NCBI RefSeq assembly: GCF_000949295.1 | Contig: NZ_JXYS01000001.1 | Coordinates: 1 to 64,000, forward strand | Origin: Acidithrix ferrooxidans | Lineage (GTDB): Bacteria; Actinomycetota; Acidimicrobiia; Acidimicrobiales; Acidimicrobiaceae | Length of the DNA stretch: 64,000 nucleotides | Direction: 5' to 3' | Shown: positions 29,935-38,802 of the stretch, piece by piece | Layout of the letters: every line of letters starts with the position of its first letter | Numbering within the stretch: position 1 is the first letter of the stretch | The notes under the pieces: generated by a model | Database searches by the model: none | Seen by the model: only the letters and a program-made list of their open reading frames with translations | Told to the model about the DNA's origin: nothing | Position numbers and translations under genes: made by a program

Positions 29935-30420
29935 CTATTGCATTATGAATGATGTGAAATAGATGTCGGTGATTTCGTTTTTACCGGTTGCTACCTTTAC
30001 GATCTTATTTAGATCAAGAATTAGCTGTTTCTTTAAGGTGAGTTTGGCTATGGGCGACAGAAGCTGGGCGTAGGTCCAACCCGAAAGATCAGTAATTACG
30101 ACGTCGGTCATATCCTTATTCAATGGGGTGATCGCTGTTGTCAGGTCTTTGACTCCCAATTGGAGGCTCATCCCTAGCTGTATCAAATGACCATCTGAGA
30201 GATTTGTTGTGATGGTACCAAAGCCATAGATCGGTCCAACTTTGGGAGGTACAAAGGCAGCCTTATGCGGTTTTGATGATCCAAGAAAGGTCAATGCGCC
30301 AAAGCCCCCTCCTCCAGCTGCTAAAACTACCAGCAGTATGATCAAAATGAGCTTCTTTTTTGACCCCTTCTTTTCTTCTTTAGCCGAGCTTTCTTCGGCT
30401 TTCTTGGTAGCTGTAGCCAT
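29935..30420 (-). CDS. fliL: FliL-like flagellar basal-body-associated protein
   Basis: 161 residues: a Lys/Glu/Ser-rich cytoplasmic start, one transmembrane helix (about 23-47, LILIILLVVLAAGGGGFGAL), and a periplasmic domain with Thr-Thr-Asn-Leu..Gly-His-Leu-Ile-Gln-Leu and the typical FliL ending (ITDIYFTSFIMQ). FliL surrounds the stator and supports torque. It is alone here, on the minus strand between truB and ribF, away from any flagellar operon. ATG at 30420 with GAGGATC upstream. A TTGACG hexamer (complement of 30484-30489) may be the -35 of its promoter. Call rests on architecture and the C-terminal pattern. Confidence 0.72.
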   Translation of the reverse strand: MATATKKAEESSAKEEKKGSKKKLILIILLVVLAAGGGGFGALTFLGSSKPHKAAFVPPKVGPIYGFGTITTNLSDGHLIQLGMSLQLGVKDLTTAITPLNKDMTDVVITDLSGWTYAQLLSPIAKLTLKKQLILDLNKIVKVATGKNEITDIYFTSFIMQ

Positions 30421-30782
30421 TCGATCCTCACTTAACTTCCAGTTGCGTGCCGCCTCATTGAGATAAAATTTTCTATCTCTTTACGTCAATCGAGGGGCCT
30501 AGGATACACATTCCATTGTCTATGGGCATTTATCGGAACGAGACGGCCGTTTCCTTAGGAAAAGTCGAAGAGATTGTTTTGAAGTCGAGCTTTTTGTGCG
30601 TGGGCTAAGTATGAGGTGAGCGAACATTCAAAGTGAGCCTTGCGATCCAACGTTGGCAAAATGAGTTTCCGGTGGCCGACTTCGTAGGGCTATCATTCAT
30701 AGATAGAGATAGTGATAATTCTCGGTAGTCGATGCGATTAGAGAAGTTGCAATGACGGCAAGGAATCGATTGTTGGAGAGAT
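30421..30782. other. Divergent intergenic region fliL-ribF
   Basis: About 360 bp holding the promoters of two divergent genes. On the minus strand TTGACG (30489-30484) is followed 17-18 bases on by a weak TTATCT/TATCTC. A GAGAT...ATCTC dyad (about 30460-30480) overlaps it. No gene is seen. Confidence 0.4.
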
Positions 30783-31763
30783 ATGAAACTTTTGACCCCA
30801 GCCACGCAGACGCCGTTAGCGGCGTCGGTTGTAACCATTGGAACCTTTGATGGTGTTCACCTTGGCCATCGCAATCTTTTGGAACATGCTAAGCGGCGAG
30901 GTGACGCCTTGGGAATTCCCAGTGTAGCAATAACCTTTAATCCTCACCCAGCAACCATAGTCAGAGGTGGAACTGCACCAGCTTTGATCAACTCTTTTGA
31001 GGAGCGGCTAGCGCTGTTTGAAGAGTTGGGAGTGGACTATTGCTACCTGGTTGAGTTTGACCTAGCCAGATCCCAAGAATTGGCGTCAGATTTTGTAAAG
31101 GGGACGTTGGTTGGAGATCTGGGCGCGAAGGTTGTGATAGTTGGCCCGGATTTCCGATTTGGTTCGAAACGAGCCGGTAATGTGGACCTGCTCCAAGAGA
31201 TGGCTGGAGACTGTGGTTTTGTAGTTGAATCTGATCTATTGGTCAAATTGGTAGGTGAGATCGCCGCATCGGTTGGAAAGGTTCTTCCGGAGCTACAAGA
31301 TGAAGGAGAGGTGGTGGTCTCCTCTACGTTGATTCGAAGGTTGATCTCGCTCGGTAGTGTCGAATTGGCGCATCGCCTTTTGGGCAGAGACTTCTACATA
31401 GTTGGTTTAGTCACGTCGGGCGATGGTAGAGGTGGTTCAGAGTTGGGCTATCCAACGGCGAACGTCTCCTATCAGGATAATAGAGTTCTGCCAGTGGATG
31501 GTGTTTACGCCGGGTGGGTTCAGTATCAGCAGAGTCGTTACATGGCTGCAGTATCTGTAGGAACTCGTCCTACTTACTACCCCAAAGAGGGTAATCGATT
31601 GATTGAGGCGTTTCTTTTGGACTTTGATGGTGATCTCTATGGGCGGGAGATCCAAGTGGGATTTACTCACTTTTTGAGGCCACAGAAGACTTTCTCCAAT
31701 TCAAAGGAGTTAGTCGATCAGATTGAACTTGACGTTGAGGATGTAAAGGTAAAGCAAAGGTAG
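30783..31763 (+). CDS. ribF: Bifunctional riboflavin kinase/FAD synthetase
   Basis: Makes FMN from riboflavin and FAD from FMN. 326 residues: N-terminal adenylyltransferase domain with GTFDGVHLGH (about 20-29), FNPHPA and GPDFRFGSKRAG, and C-terminal flavokinase domain with GDGRGGSELGYPTANV and an acidic-residue region GDLYGREIQVGF. ATG at 30783. The window encodes several flavoproteins (2-hydroxyacid dehydrogenase, FAD oxidoreductase, FMN-binding protein). Confidence 0.94.
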   Translation: MKLLTPATQTPLAASVVTIGTFDGVHLGHRNLLEHAKRRGDALGIPSVAITFNPHPATIVRGGTAPALINSFEERLALFEELGVDYCYLVEFDLARSQELASDFVKGTLVGDLGAKVVIVGPDFRFGSKRAGNVDLLQEMAGDCGFVVESDLLVKLVGEIAASVGKVLPELQDEGEVVVSSTLIRRLISLGSVELAHRLLGRDFYIVGLVTSGDGRGGSELGYPTANVSYQDNRVLPVDGVYAGWVQYQQSRYMAAVSVGTRPTYYPKEGNRLIEAFLLDFDGDLYGREIQVGFTHFLRPQKTFSNSKELVDQIELDVEDVKVKQR

Positions 31764-31841
31764 GCAAATTACATCTGAGCAACTAAGCTTATGAATTCGT
31801 GTTTCACAGAAGTTTTTAGAAGCTCTTCGCAAGGTGCAGGA

Positions 31842-32099
31842 ATGATTGACAAAAAGGCGATAATCGCAGAGTTTGGTAAAAATGAGGCAGATACTGGATC
31901 TCCCGAGGTGCAAATAGCACTTCTTAGTTCCAGAATCTCGCATCTAACCGAGCACTTAAGGCAGCATAAAGGTGACCACCATACGCGTCGTGGCCTTATG
32001 ATGCTAATTGGTCAAAGGCGACGTCTTTTGGACTACGTAAAGTCCAATGATGTGGAGCGTTATAGAAGTATTATCGCTCGTTTAGGAATTCGTCGTTAG
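31842..32099 (+). CDS. rpsO: 30S ribosomal protein S15
   Basis: 85 residues. The ATG at 31842, with AGGTGCAGGA upstream, gives [20 protein letters not shown], matching S15 start and length; an ATG at 31791 would add an unlikely 17 residues. Core segments [22 protein letters not shown] and RRRLLDYV are present. A strong hairpin terminator follows, then pnp, the classic rpsO-pnp order. Confidence 0.95.
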   Translation: MIDKKAIIAEFGKNEADTGSPEVQIALLSSRISHLTEHLRQHKGDHHTRRGLMMLIGQRRRLLDYVKSNDVERYRSIIARLGIRR

Positions 32100-32138
32100 T
32101 CGATTTTTTAGAGTGTGAGCTTGAAGTTTACGTCTCGG

Positions 32139-32165
32139 GCCTGGCGTTTATTCGCCAGGCTCTTT
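32139..32165 (+). terminator. Intrinsic terminator after rpsO
   Basis: GCCTGGCG (32139-32146), loop TTTATT, CGCCAGGC (32153-32160), followed by TCTTTGTCT. An 8-bp GC-rich perfect stem with a moderately U-rich tail 40 bp after the rpsO stop. Confidence 0.85.
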
Positions 32166-32300
32166 GTCTATGTCAAGCTTCATTTGAAAGGACGTCTATA
32201 TCTTCGGCGATATATGCGTTGGAATCGGCTAATTTGTAATATGTAGCAGAATGAATCGCACCATATAAGCCGCAATTTCCATGTCAAGGGTGTAAGGCTT

Positions 32301-32369
32301 GCAGCTGCCAGTGGAGTGGGCCCGAATTGAAACTTCAATTGGGTTTGGACCTAGTCCACTGGGAACTGC
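32301..32369 (+). ncRNA. Long structured leader upstream of pnp
   Basis: Nested stems can be drawn by hand: GCAG (32301-32304) with CTGC (32366-32369), CCAGTGGA (32308-32315) with TCCACTGG (32355-32362), and an inner hairpin AATTGA (32325-32330) with TCAATT (32335-32340). A second, smaller hairpin (CTAGG...CCTAG) lies nearer the gene. In E. coli the pnp leader forms a double-stranded stem cut by RNase III as part of PNPase autoregulation; an analogous role is inferred. The start codon is about 140 bases downstream. Confidence 0.5.
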
Positions 32370-32509
32370 GAGAATGCGAATTTGCCAAGGCGAAGCTGGT
32401 GCGACTTGTTATCTAGGTATAGGCCCGCCTAGTTATAAAAATGGTGCTCAACTATAGAGTCGAACTCTTCGCATGAGCGATTAGTTCGACGTATCAAATC
32501 AGAGGAAGT

Positions 32510-35002
32510 ATGAAAGAAATTATAAAAGTTCAGGCCCAAATATCAGGGACTGAGAAGACCATCTCATTTGAAACAGGCCTCTTAGCGCCGCTTGCAGATG
32601 GATCAGTCGTGGCTCGATTGGGAGACACGATGGTTTTGGCTACAGCCGTAGCTTCAAAATCAGTCAAAGAGGGTATCGATTTTTTCCCATTGACAGTCGA
32701 TGTCGAAGAGCGAATGTACGCAGCAGGAAAGATTCCGGGCTCGTTCTTCCGTCGTGAAGGAAAGGCGACAGACTTTGCCGTATTGGCATCGCGGCTTACA
32801 GATCGTCCGATTCGACCGTGTTTTCCAAAGGATTTTCGTCACGACGTACATATCGTGGGAACTGTCTTGGGCGCTGACTCCGAGAGTCCTTATGACGTTC
32901 TTTTTATAAACGCTGCATCTGCCGCTTTGATGATCTCTGGAATTCCATTCAATGGACCAGTTGGTGCGGTTAGGATTGCATACTCGAGCGATGGTTCATG
33001 GATTGCAAATCCATCCTATCAAGATGGAGATGACTCCTCTTTTGAACTAGTTGTTGCTGGTCGACAAGTGCGTTCTGGCGAAAGTACGGGCGACATTGCA
33101 ATAATTATGGTAGAGGCTGGTGGCACGGCGGCATCTTGGAAGAATTACCAAGGTGGAGCACCTATGGTAACCGAAGAGGTCATTGCTGAGGGATTAGAGG
33201 CCGCTAAGACTTGGATACGTGAGTCGATTGCACTTCAGCACTCTCTAGTAGAGGCCTTTGGAAACGTCGTTCCGATGGCATACACGCCAGTGGTTGACTA
33301 TTCCGATGAAGTCTATAGCCGAGTGTCTGCCATAGCTATGGATCGAATGCGACAAGCAAACGTCGTTGCCGGTAAGGCAGAGAGGGCCGCAGCACTCGAT
33401 GGTGTAGCCATAAGTGTTCAAGAAGAGCTAGCTGGGGAATTCCCAGATGCTTCGAAAGAGATCTCGGCAGCAATTCGATCTATCACCAAGACAGTTATTC
33501 GCGAGCGAATAGTAAACGATGGCGTTCGAATTGATGGTCGGGATACGACAACCATCCGTCCATTGACAGCGGCTGTAGGTCTTATTCCTACTGCTCACGG
33601 GTCGGGGCTCTTTCAGCGTGGCGAGACTCAAGTCCTAAATGTTTGCACCTTGGGTATGCCAAAGATGAACCAGATGCTGGATTCGCTTGGCACCGATGAC
33701 TTCAAGCGTTATATGCACCACTACAACTTCCCACCTTTTTCTACCGGAGAGGTTGGATTCATGCGGGCACCAAAGCGACGAGAGATTGGTCATGGTCTTC
33801 TGGCTGAGCGAGCTTTGCTACCTGTTATTCCACCAGAGGATGAATTTCCTTACACGCTACGTTTGGTTTCAGAGGCGCTGGCCTCAAATGGTTCGACCTC
33901 AATGGCGTCAGTCTGTGGATCGACTCTTTCTTTGATGGATGCAGGTGTTCCCATTAAGGCTCCTGTTGGTGGCATAGCGATGGGCCTAGTGCTCCATGAT
34001 GGCAAATACACCACTCTTACAGATATTTTGGGTGCCGAAGATGCCTTTGGTGACATGGACTTCAAAGTGGCTGGGACCTCAGAGTTTGTGACTGCACTTC
34101 AACTTGATACCAAGATCGACGGCATTCCAGCAAGCGTTTTGGCTAGCGCGCTTTCGCAGGCAAAGACGGCCCGATTAGAGGTTTTGCGAGTTATCCTAGA
34201 AACCCTTCCGGCTCCAAGGCTTGAGCTCAATCACAATGCTCCAAAGATCGTTAATTTTGAGATTCCACTTGACAAGATGGGTGAAATCATTGGGCCGAAG
34301 GGCAAAGTGATAAACGCAATCCAACAAGAGACTGGGACAGAGATAACGCTAGATGAAGATGGAGAGACCGCAATGGTCACCATCGGTGCCAAGGAGATGG
34401 CAGCCGTCAATGAGGCTAGAGACCGCATTCTTGCGATCATCAATCCACCTCTAGCGCAAGTCGGTGGCCATTACTCGGGTAAGGTCGTTGGCATAGCCAA
34501 ATTTGGCGCTTTCGTAAATATTCTTCCTGGTCGTGACGGACTGTTGCATATCTCAAAGATCGGCGGAGGACGTCGAATTGATCGGGTTGAGGATGTTTTA
34601 TCCATGGGCCAAGAGCTACGTGTTGTAGTTGATGACATTGATCCAAATGGTAAACTTTCGCTCTCGTTGGTGACAGATCGTGACGACGACGATGACAACG
34701 ACGACGATGATGATGGTGGCGATAGATTTGGCGGTGGTAGCCAAAGTCCCATTCATGATCGAGCCCCCGTTGCTCACGAGCCAGCTACACCCAGAGGCGG
34801 CGATCGGATAGAGCGAAATAAGTACGAAGAGGACGACATTGAGGTCGTCTCCTTTGAAGCTGCTTTTGAGGATCAACTGCGTGCTGAATACGGTGATCTA
34901 GGTCCCGAGCAAGCTGAGCCTCGAGCATTCGCCGGCAATGATGGTGGTCGAGATCGTGACCGAAATCGTCGTTCCCGTCCACGTCGTGACAGTCGTAGAT
35001 AG
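32510..35002 (+). CDS. pnp: Polyribonucleotide nucleotidyltransferase (PNPase)
   Basis: 3'-5' phosphorolytic exoribonuclease. 830 residues: two RNase PH domains with a helical domain between (FFRREGKATD; ...GSGLFQRGETQ, later SLMDAGVPIKAPVGG), a KH domain (IIGPKGKVINAIQQETGT) and an S1 domain (GHYSGKVVGIAKFGAFVNI). The C-terminus adds about 115 residues: an Asp run (about 722-735), then a Gly/Arg/Pro-rich tail ending in Arg-rich sequence. The tail could bind RNA or partners such as RNase J. ATG with GAGGAAG upstream. The downstream pepR peptidase gene found in many actinobacteria is absent. Confidence 0.96.
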   Translation: MKEIIKVQAQISGTEKTISFETGLLAPLADGSVVARLGDTMVLATAVASKSVKEGIDFFPLTVDVEERMYAAGKIPGSFFRREGKATDFAVLASRLTDRPIRPCFPKDFRHDVHIVGTVLGADSESPYDVLFINAASAALMISGIPFNGPVGAVRIAYSSDGSWIANPSYQDGDDSSFELVVAGRQVRSGESTGDIAIIMVEAGGTAASWKNYQGGAPMVTEEVIAEGLEAAKTWIRESIALQHSLVEAFGNVVPMAYTPVVDYSDEVYSRVSAIAMDRMRQANVVAGKAERAAALDGVAISVQEELAGEFPDASKEISAAIRSITKTVIRERIVNDGVRIDGRDTTTIRPLTAAVGLIPTAHGSGLFQRGETQVLNVCTLGMPKMNQMLDSLGTDDFKRYMHHYNFPPFSTGEVGFMRAPKRREIGHGLLAERALLPVIPPEDEFPYTLRLVSEALASNGSTSMASVCGSTLSLMDAGVPIKAPVGGIAMGLVLHDGKYTTLTDILGAEDAFGDMDFKVAGTSEFVTALQLDTKIDGIPASVLASALSQAKTARLEVLRVILETLPAPRLELNHNAPKIVNFEIPLDKMGEIIGPKGKVINAIQQETGTEITLDEDGETAMVTIGAKEMAAVNEARDRILAIINPPLAQVGGHYSGKVVGIAKFGAFVNILPGRDGLLHISKIGGGRRIDRVEDVLSMGQELRVVVDDIDPNGKLSLSLVTDRDDDDDNDDDDDGGDRFGGGSQSPIHDRAPVAHEPATPRGGDRIERNKYEEDDIEVVSFEAAFEDQLRAEYGDLGPEQAEPRAFAGNDGGRDRDRNRRSRPRRDSRR

Positions 35003-35042
35003 TATCTGATATTTCGTTGGATTTTGGTCGGAGGATTGACTT

Positions 35043-35858
35043 ATCAATAAGATTCGAGTAGCAGTGTTTGGCGCGGGTGGTCAGATGGGCGCAAGCGTCT
35101 GTAGGGCTGTGCTTAACGATGATGATTGTGAACTTAGTAGCGCCCTAGATCCTCGCTTAGCTGGGATCGATCTAGGGCAAGCGACGTCAATCCTCGGAAC
35201 CGGCCTTAGTATCTTGGGAGAACGGGATGCTCTTGAGCCAGATAAGGTTGACGTAGCAGTTGACTTTACCGAAGCGGAAGCTTCTTTCGAGAATGCTCTT
35301 TTTTGCGCCAGGAATTCAATTCATATCGTGATAGGCACGACTGGGTTGACAAGCCGGCAGATTGAGATTCTCAAAGAGGCTTTTTCAAAGTCGAATTCAA
35401 ATTGTCTAATCGCTCCGAACTTTGCGATTGGCGCGGTCTTGATGATGCGTTTTGCCGAGTTGGCCGCTCCGTTATTTGAGACGTGCGAGATAATTGAGTT
35501 TCATCACAATCGAAAAGCTGATGCACCGAGTGGCACCGCACTTGTAACTGCTGGTCGAATCGCCTCGGCCAAGAACGGTGGTTTTGCTCAAGATGTAACC
35601 TCCGCTGAGCTTGATGGAGCACGAGGTAGTCGGGTCGATAAAAATATCTCTATTCATTCTGTGCGAATGGCCGGAATGGTCGCACATCAAGAGGTTATCT
35701 TTGGGACTACGGGCCAGACCTTGAGTATCAGGCACGACTCCTATGATCGGAATTCTTTTATGCCAGGGGTGCTGTTAGCGATTAAAGCGATCTCCGAGCG
35801 CGATGGGTTGACCATTGGAATTGAGTCGATTTTGGATGATTATTTGGGTTTAAGGTAG
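35043..35858 (+). CDS. dapB: 4-hydroxy-tetrahydrodipicolinate reductase, probable ATC start
   Basis: Lysine/diaminopimelate pathway enzyme reducing HTPA with NAD(P)H. Contains the Rossmann motif IRVAVFGAGGQMGASV, GTTGL, ENALFCARNS..., the catalytic EFHHNRKADAPSGTA and VRMAGMVAHQEVIFG. No ATG, GTG or TTG exists in frame before the first beta strand: the first canonical codon is GTG at 35064, which would delete IRVAV. A GGAGG (35030-35034) stands 8 bases before an in-frame ATC at 35043 that restores a normal N-terminus (M/I-N-K-I-R-V-A-V), so I place the start there; a stop at 35037 bounds the frame. Confidence 0.9.
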   Translation: MNKIRVAVFGAGGQMGASVCRAVLNDDDCELSSALDPRLAGIDLGQATSILGTGLSILGERDALEPDKVDVAVDFTEAEASFENALFCARNSIHIVIGTTGLTSRQIEILKEAFSKSNSNCLIAPNFAIGAVLMMRFAELAAPLFETCEIIEFHHNRKADAPSGTALVTAGRIASAKNGGFAQDVTSAELDGARGSRVDKNISIHSVRMAGMVAHQEVIFGTTGQTLSIRHDSYDRNSFMPGVLLAIKAISERDGLTIGIESILDDYLGLR

Positions 35859-35952
35859 AGATAGTCAATTGGTTCGAATGACTTGCATTTGATCTGGTTT
35901 GACAAGAGAGCTAGTCGGTATTTGACGTTATTGGTTAGCTGGGGAGTAGGGA

Positions 35953-36879
35953 ATGGGAAGAGCGCTAGATCAGTTTGGTTCAGTAGTCACAGCTATGATC
36001 ACCGCCTTTGATGAAGATGGCGAGTTGGACTTAGATGCGACGGTTTCAGTTGCTAAGTATCTAGAAACTGCCGGCAACAGTGCATTGGTTGTTTCGGGTA
36101 CAACTGGCGAGGCTTCGACGCTTACCGATGACGAGAAGCTCTCTATATGGGATGCAGTCTCCTCAAGTGTGAATATCCCGGTAATTGCTGGCTCTGGAAG
36201 TAATGACACCCTGCACTCTGTTTCCCTTACCAAGCAGGCGACAAAGCTGAAGATCGCTGGTGTCTTGGCGGTTGCTCCCTATTACAATCGCCCCCCTCAA
36301 AGTGGAATCTTCGGTCATATCCGAGAGATGGCCAATGCGACCGATCTACCTGTGATTATCTACGATATTCCCGTTCGCACCGGTCGAAAGATCGCTACTT
36401 CTACGATCTTTGAGTTAGCCAACAGTTGTGACAACATAGTTGGACTCAAGGATGCAGCGGGTGACCCTAGTGCCACCGCTACAGTGATTGCCGGCCTTGG
36501 AAGCGGCTTTGACGTCTATTCAGGTGATGACGCTATGACGTTGCCCTTGATGGCCGTAGGTGCAATAGGCGCCATTGGTGTCGCGACGCATTGGGCGAGT
36601 GAATTTTTTTCAGCGATGATAGAGGCCTTTAATTCTGGCGACCATCGCCGTGCCATGTCGATCAATGCAGCACTATTTGAATCGTATGGCTTTGAGACAG
36701 GCGATTTCGCGCCTAATCCCATGCCAACAAAGGTAATGATGAACGAAATGGGCTTTAGGGTTGGTCAGTGTCGACTTCCCATGGGAGCACCCCCTCTCGG
36801 CCTTCAAGAAGATGCGAAGCGAGTCTTGGCTAATTTGAAGGAAAGCGCCCAAAACTATTCAATTAAGGTGAATTTTTGA
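35953..36879 (+). CDS. dapA: 4-hydroxy-tetrahydrodipicolinate synthase
   Basis: Condenses pyruvate with aspartate semialdehyde, the step before dapB. 308 residues, TIM barrel: VSGTTGEASTLTDDEK, the YYNRPPQSG tyrosine motif, YDIPVRTG and the Schiff-base Lys at 166 in GLKDAAGD. ATG at 35953 after GGGGAGTAGGGA. Its TGA overlaps the TTG start of the RNase J gene. Confidence 0.95.
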   Translation: MGRALDQFGSVVTAMITAFDEDGELDLDATVSVAKYLETAGNSALVVSGTTGEASTLTDDEKLSIWDAVSSSVNIPVIAGSGSNDTLHSVSLTKQATKLKIAGVLAVAPYYNRPPQSGIFGHIREMANATDLPVIIYDIPVRTGRKIATSTIFELANSCDNIVGLKDAAGDPSATATVIAGLGSGFDVYSGDDAMTLPLMAVGAIGAIGVATHWASEFFSAMIEAFNSGDHRRAMSINAALFESYGFETGDFAPNPMPTKVMMNEMGFRVGQCRLPMGAPPLGLQEDAKRVLANLKESAQNYSIKVNF

Positions 36880-38573
36880 CAAGCAAAATTGATAACAGCC
36901 AAGATCACGTCAGGGTAGTTTTCCTTGGCGGGTTAGGTGAGATAGGTCGCAACTGCGCAGCGATTGAGATGGGTGATGAGATCTTGATCATCGACTGCGG
37001 TTTGATGTTTCCAACTCACGACACCCCTGGTGTGGATTTGATTCTTCCGGACTTCTCTTACCTCTTGGAAAATAAAGATAAGGTGATTGGGGTCGTCATA
37101 ACCCATGGTCACGAAGATCATATCGGTGCACTTCAATTTCTCTTACGAGAGATGAGCCTTGATATCTACGGCTCGCAGCTAGCGCTTTCGCTAGCTAGCT
37201 CAAGGATAGAAGAAGCAGGCCTAGGCGCAAAAGCCCGGATGCACTACGTCTCTGACCGCGAGGTCCGAGATATAGGTAGCTTTGTTGTAGAATTTATCCC
37301 GGTTACCCACTCTGTGCCCGACTCTTTTGCGCTTGCAATACGAACTTCGATCGGCACAATTGTTCATTCGGGCGACTTTAAGATTGACCTTACCCCTGTG
37401 GATGGGCGACTGCCCGATCTCGCACGTCTTGGTCAGATCGCTAGTTCTGAGGGCATAGCCCTGCTGTTGGCTGATTCGACCAACGCAGAGGAGTCAGGTC
37501 ACTCTGACTCTGAGTCAGAGGTCGGCCCGGTGCTTGGACAGCTGTTTGCGACCAATAAGACCAAAAGAATCGTGGTCACCTGCTTTGCTTCGCATATCCA
37601 CAGAATGCAACAGATTGCTAATGCAGCTCTGGAGGCAGGCAGAATGATCTTTCCCCTTGGGCGTTCTATGGGGAAAAACATTGCGCTTGCTCGCTCTATT
37701 GGTCTATTGAATATACCCGAAGCATCACTAGCTGATATAGAGAAGGTTAATTCCTATCCTGATGATCGTATCTGTGTTATCTCCACAGGAAGTCAGGGCG
37801 AGGCGATGTCTGCTCTTACCCTAATGGCGGCCAATGAGAATAAGTTTCTTAAATTGAATCAAAATGACCTTGTCATCATCTCCGCTGATGTGATCCCCGG
37901 TAACGAGTCAGCTGTTGGCAAGGTTATCGATGGACTTCACCGTCGTGGAGCTGACGTGGTCCATGCAGGGATAGCCAAGGTTCACACATCTGGCCATGCC
38001 AAGCGTCAAGAGTTGAGGCTATTGCAGACGATCTGTAAACCACGTTTTTTTGTTCCAGTACATGGTGAATTTCGACATTTGAATTCTCATTCCCGACTTG
38101 CAAATGAGATGGGTGTGCCAAAGGATAACATAATTGTCTGCCTAGACGGTGATGTGCTTCGATTGGATCGCGAGAGCTTGACCAGAGATGGCAAGGTCCC
38201 CGCGAGCTATCTTTATGTCGATGGGGTTGTGGATGGCCTCTCCAAAGGTGTCCTTCGGGATAGAAAGACCCTCGCCTCAGAGGGTGTTGTAGTAGTTGTG
38301 GTCTCTGTCGATGTAGCTAGTGCTACGATAATTACTGGTCCTGAGATCGTAACCCGAGGATGGGCCCATAGTGACAATGATCGTCCTGACTCTATTGCCG
38401 AACTTATTGAGGATCTAAAGGCAGCGATTAGAGCGACTATTACCACCACGATTGGTGAGGCAGGCTCTGACTACGATACGGTATCTCGACATATTCGTAC
38501 CACGACTGCGAAACTAATCGAGAAGCGTACCAAGATGCGACCGATGGTTATTCCAGTTCTGACAGAGATTTAG
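36876..38573 (+). CDS. rnj: Ribonuclease J
   Basis: Metallo-beta-lactamase/beta-CASP ribonuclease with endo- and 5'-3' exonuclease activity. 565 residues; HGHEDHIGAL zinc motif from His77, THSVPDSFAL, HSGDFKID, DSTNAEESG, and FVPVHGEFRH in the beta-CASP part, then the C-terminal domain. TTG start overlaps the dapA stop (TTGA), with AAGGTG 5 bases upstream. dapA-rnj is a typical actinobacterial pairing. With pnp nearby, two main RNA-decay enzymes are encoded within 6 kb. Confidence 0.95.
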   Translation: MTSKIDNSQDHVRVVFLGGLGEIGRNCAAIEMGDEILIIDCGLMFPTHDTPGVDLILPDFSYLLENKDKVIGVVITHGHEDHIGALQFLLREMSLDIYGSQLALSLASSRIEEAGLGAKARMHYVSDREVRDIGSFVVEFIPVTHSVPDSFALAIRTSIGTIVHSGDFKIDLTPVDGRLPDLARLGQIASSEGIALLLADSTNAEESGHSDSESEVGPVLGQLFATNKTKRIVVTCFASHIHRMQQIANAALEAGRMIFPLGRSMGKNIALARSIGLLNIPEASLADIEKVNSYPDDRICVISTGSQGEAMSALTLMAANENKFLKLNQNDLVIISADVIPGNESAVGKVIDGLHRRGADVVHAGIAKVHTSGHAKRQELRLLQTICKPRFFVPVHGEFRHLNSHSRLANEMGVPKDNIIVCLDGDVLRLDRESLTRDGKVPASYLYVDGVVDGLSKGVLRDRKTLASEGVVVVVVSVDVASATIITGPEIVTRGWAHSDNDRPDSIAELIEDLKAAIRATITTTIGEAGSDYDTVSRHIRTTTAKLIEKRTKMRPMVIPVLTEI

Positions 38574-38802
38574 CTCTCCGTTGGCTGGATAAATCTATAG
38601 GTCTTTTCATCTTCGGTTTATCTCAAGAGTATTAAAATTGATTTCTTTGGATTTTTCCTAGACTTTTCGGGTTCAAGTGATCTATAGTACCAAATTGTGC
38701 ACAACGCTACGATAGGTCTAGCCTTTAGTGATGCACGGTACTACACTTATGTAGTTATTCTAATTTTGGATGCTTGTAATTTCAGATGAATGAATCGTCT
38801 AG

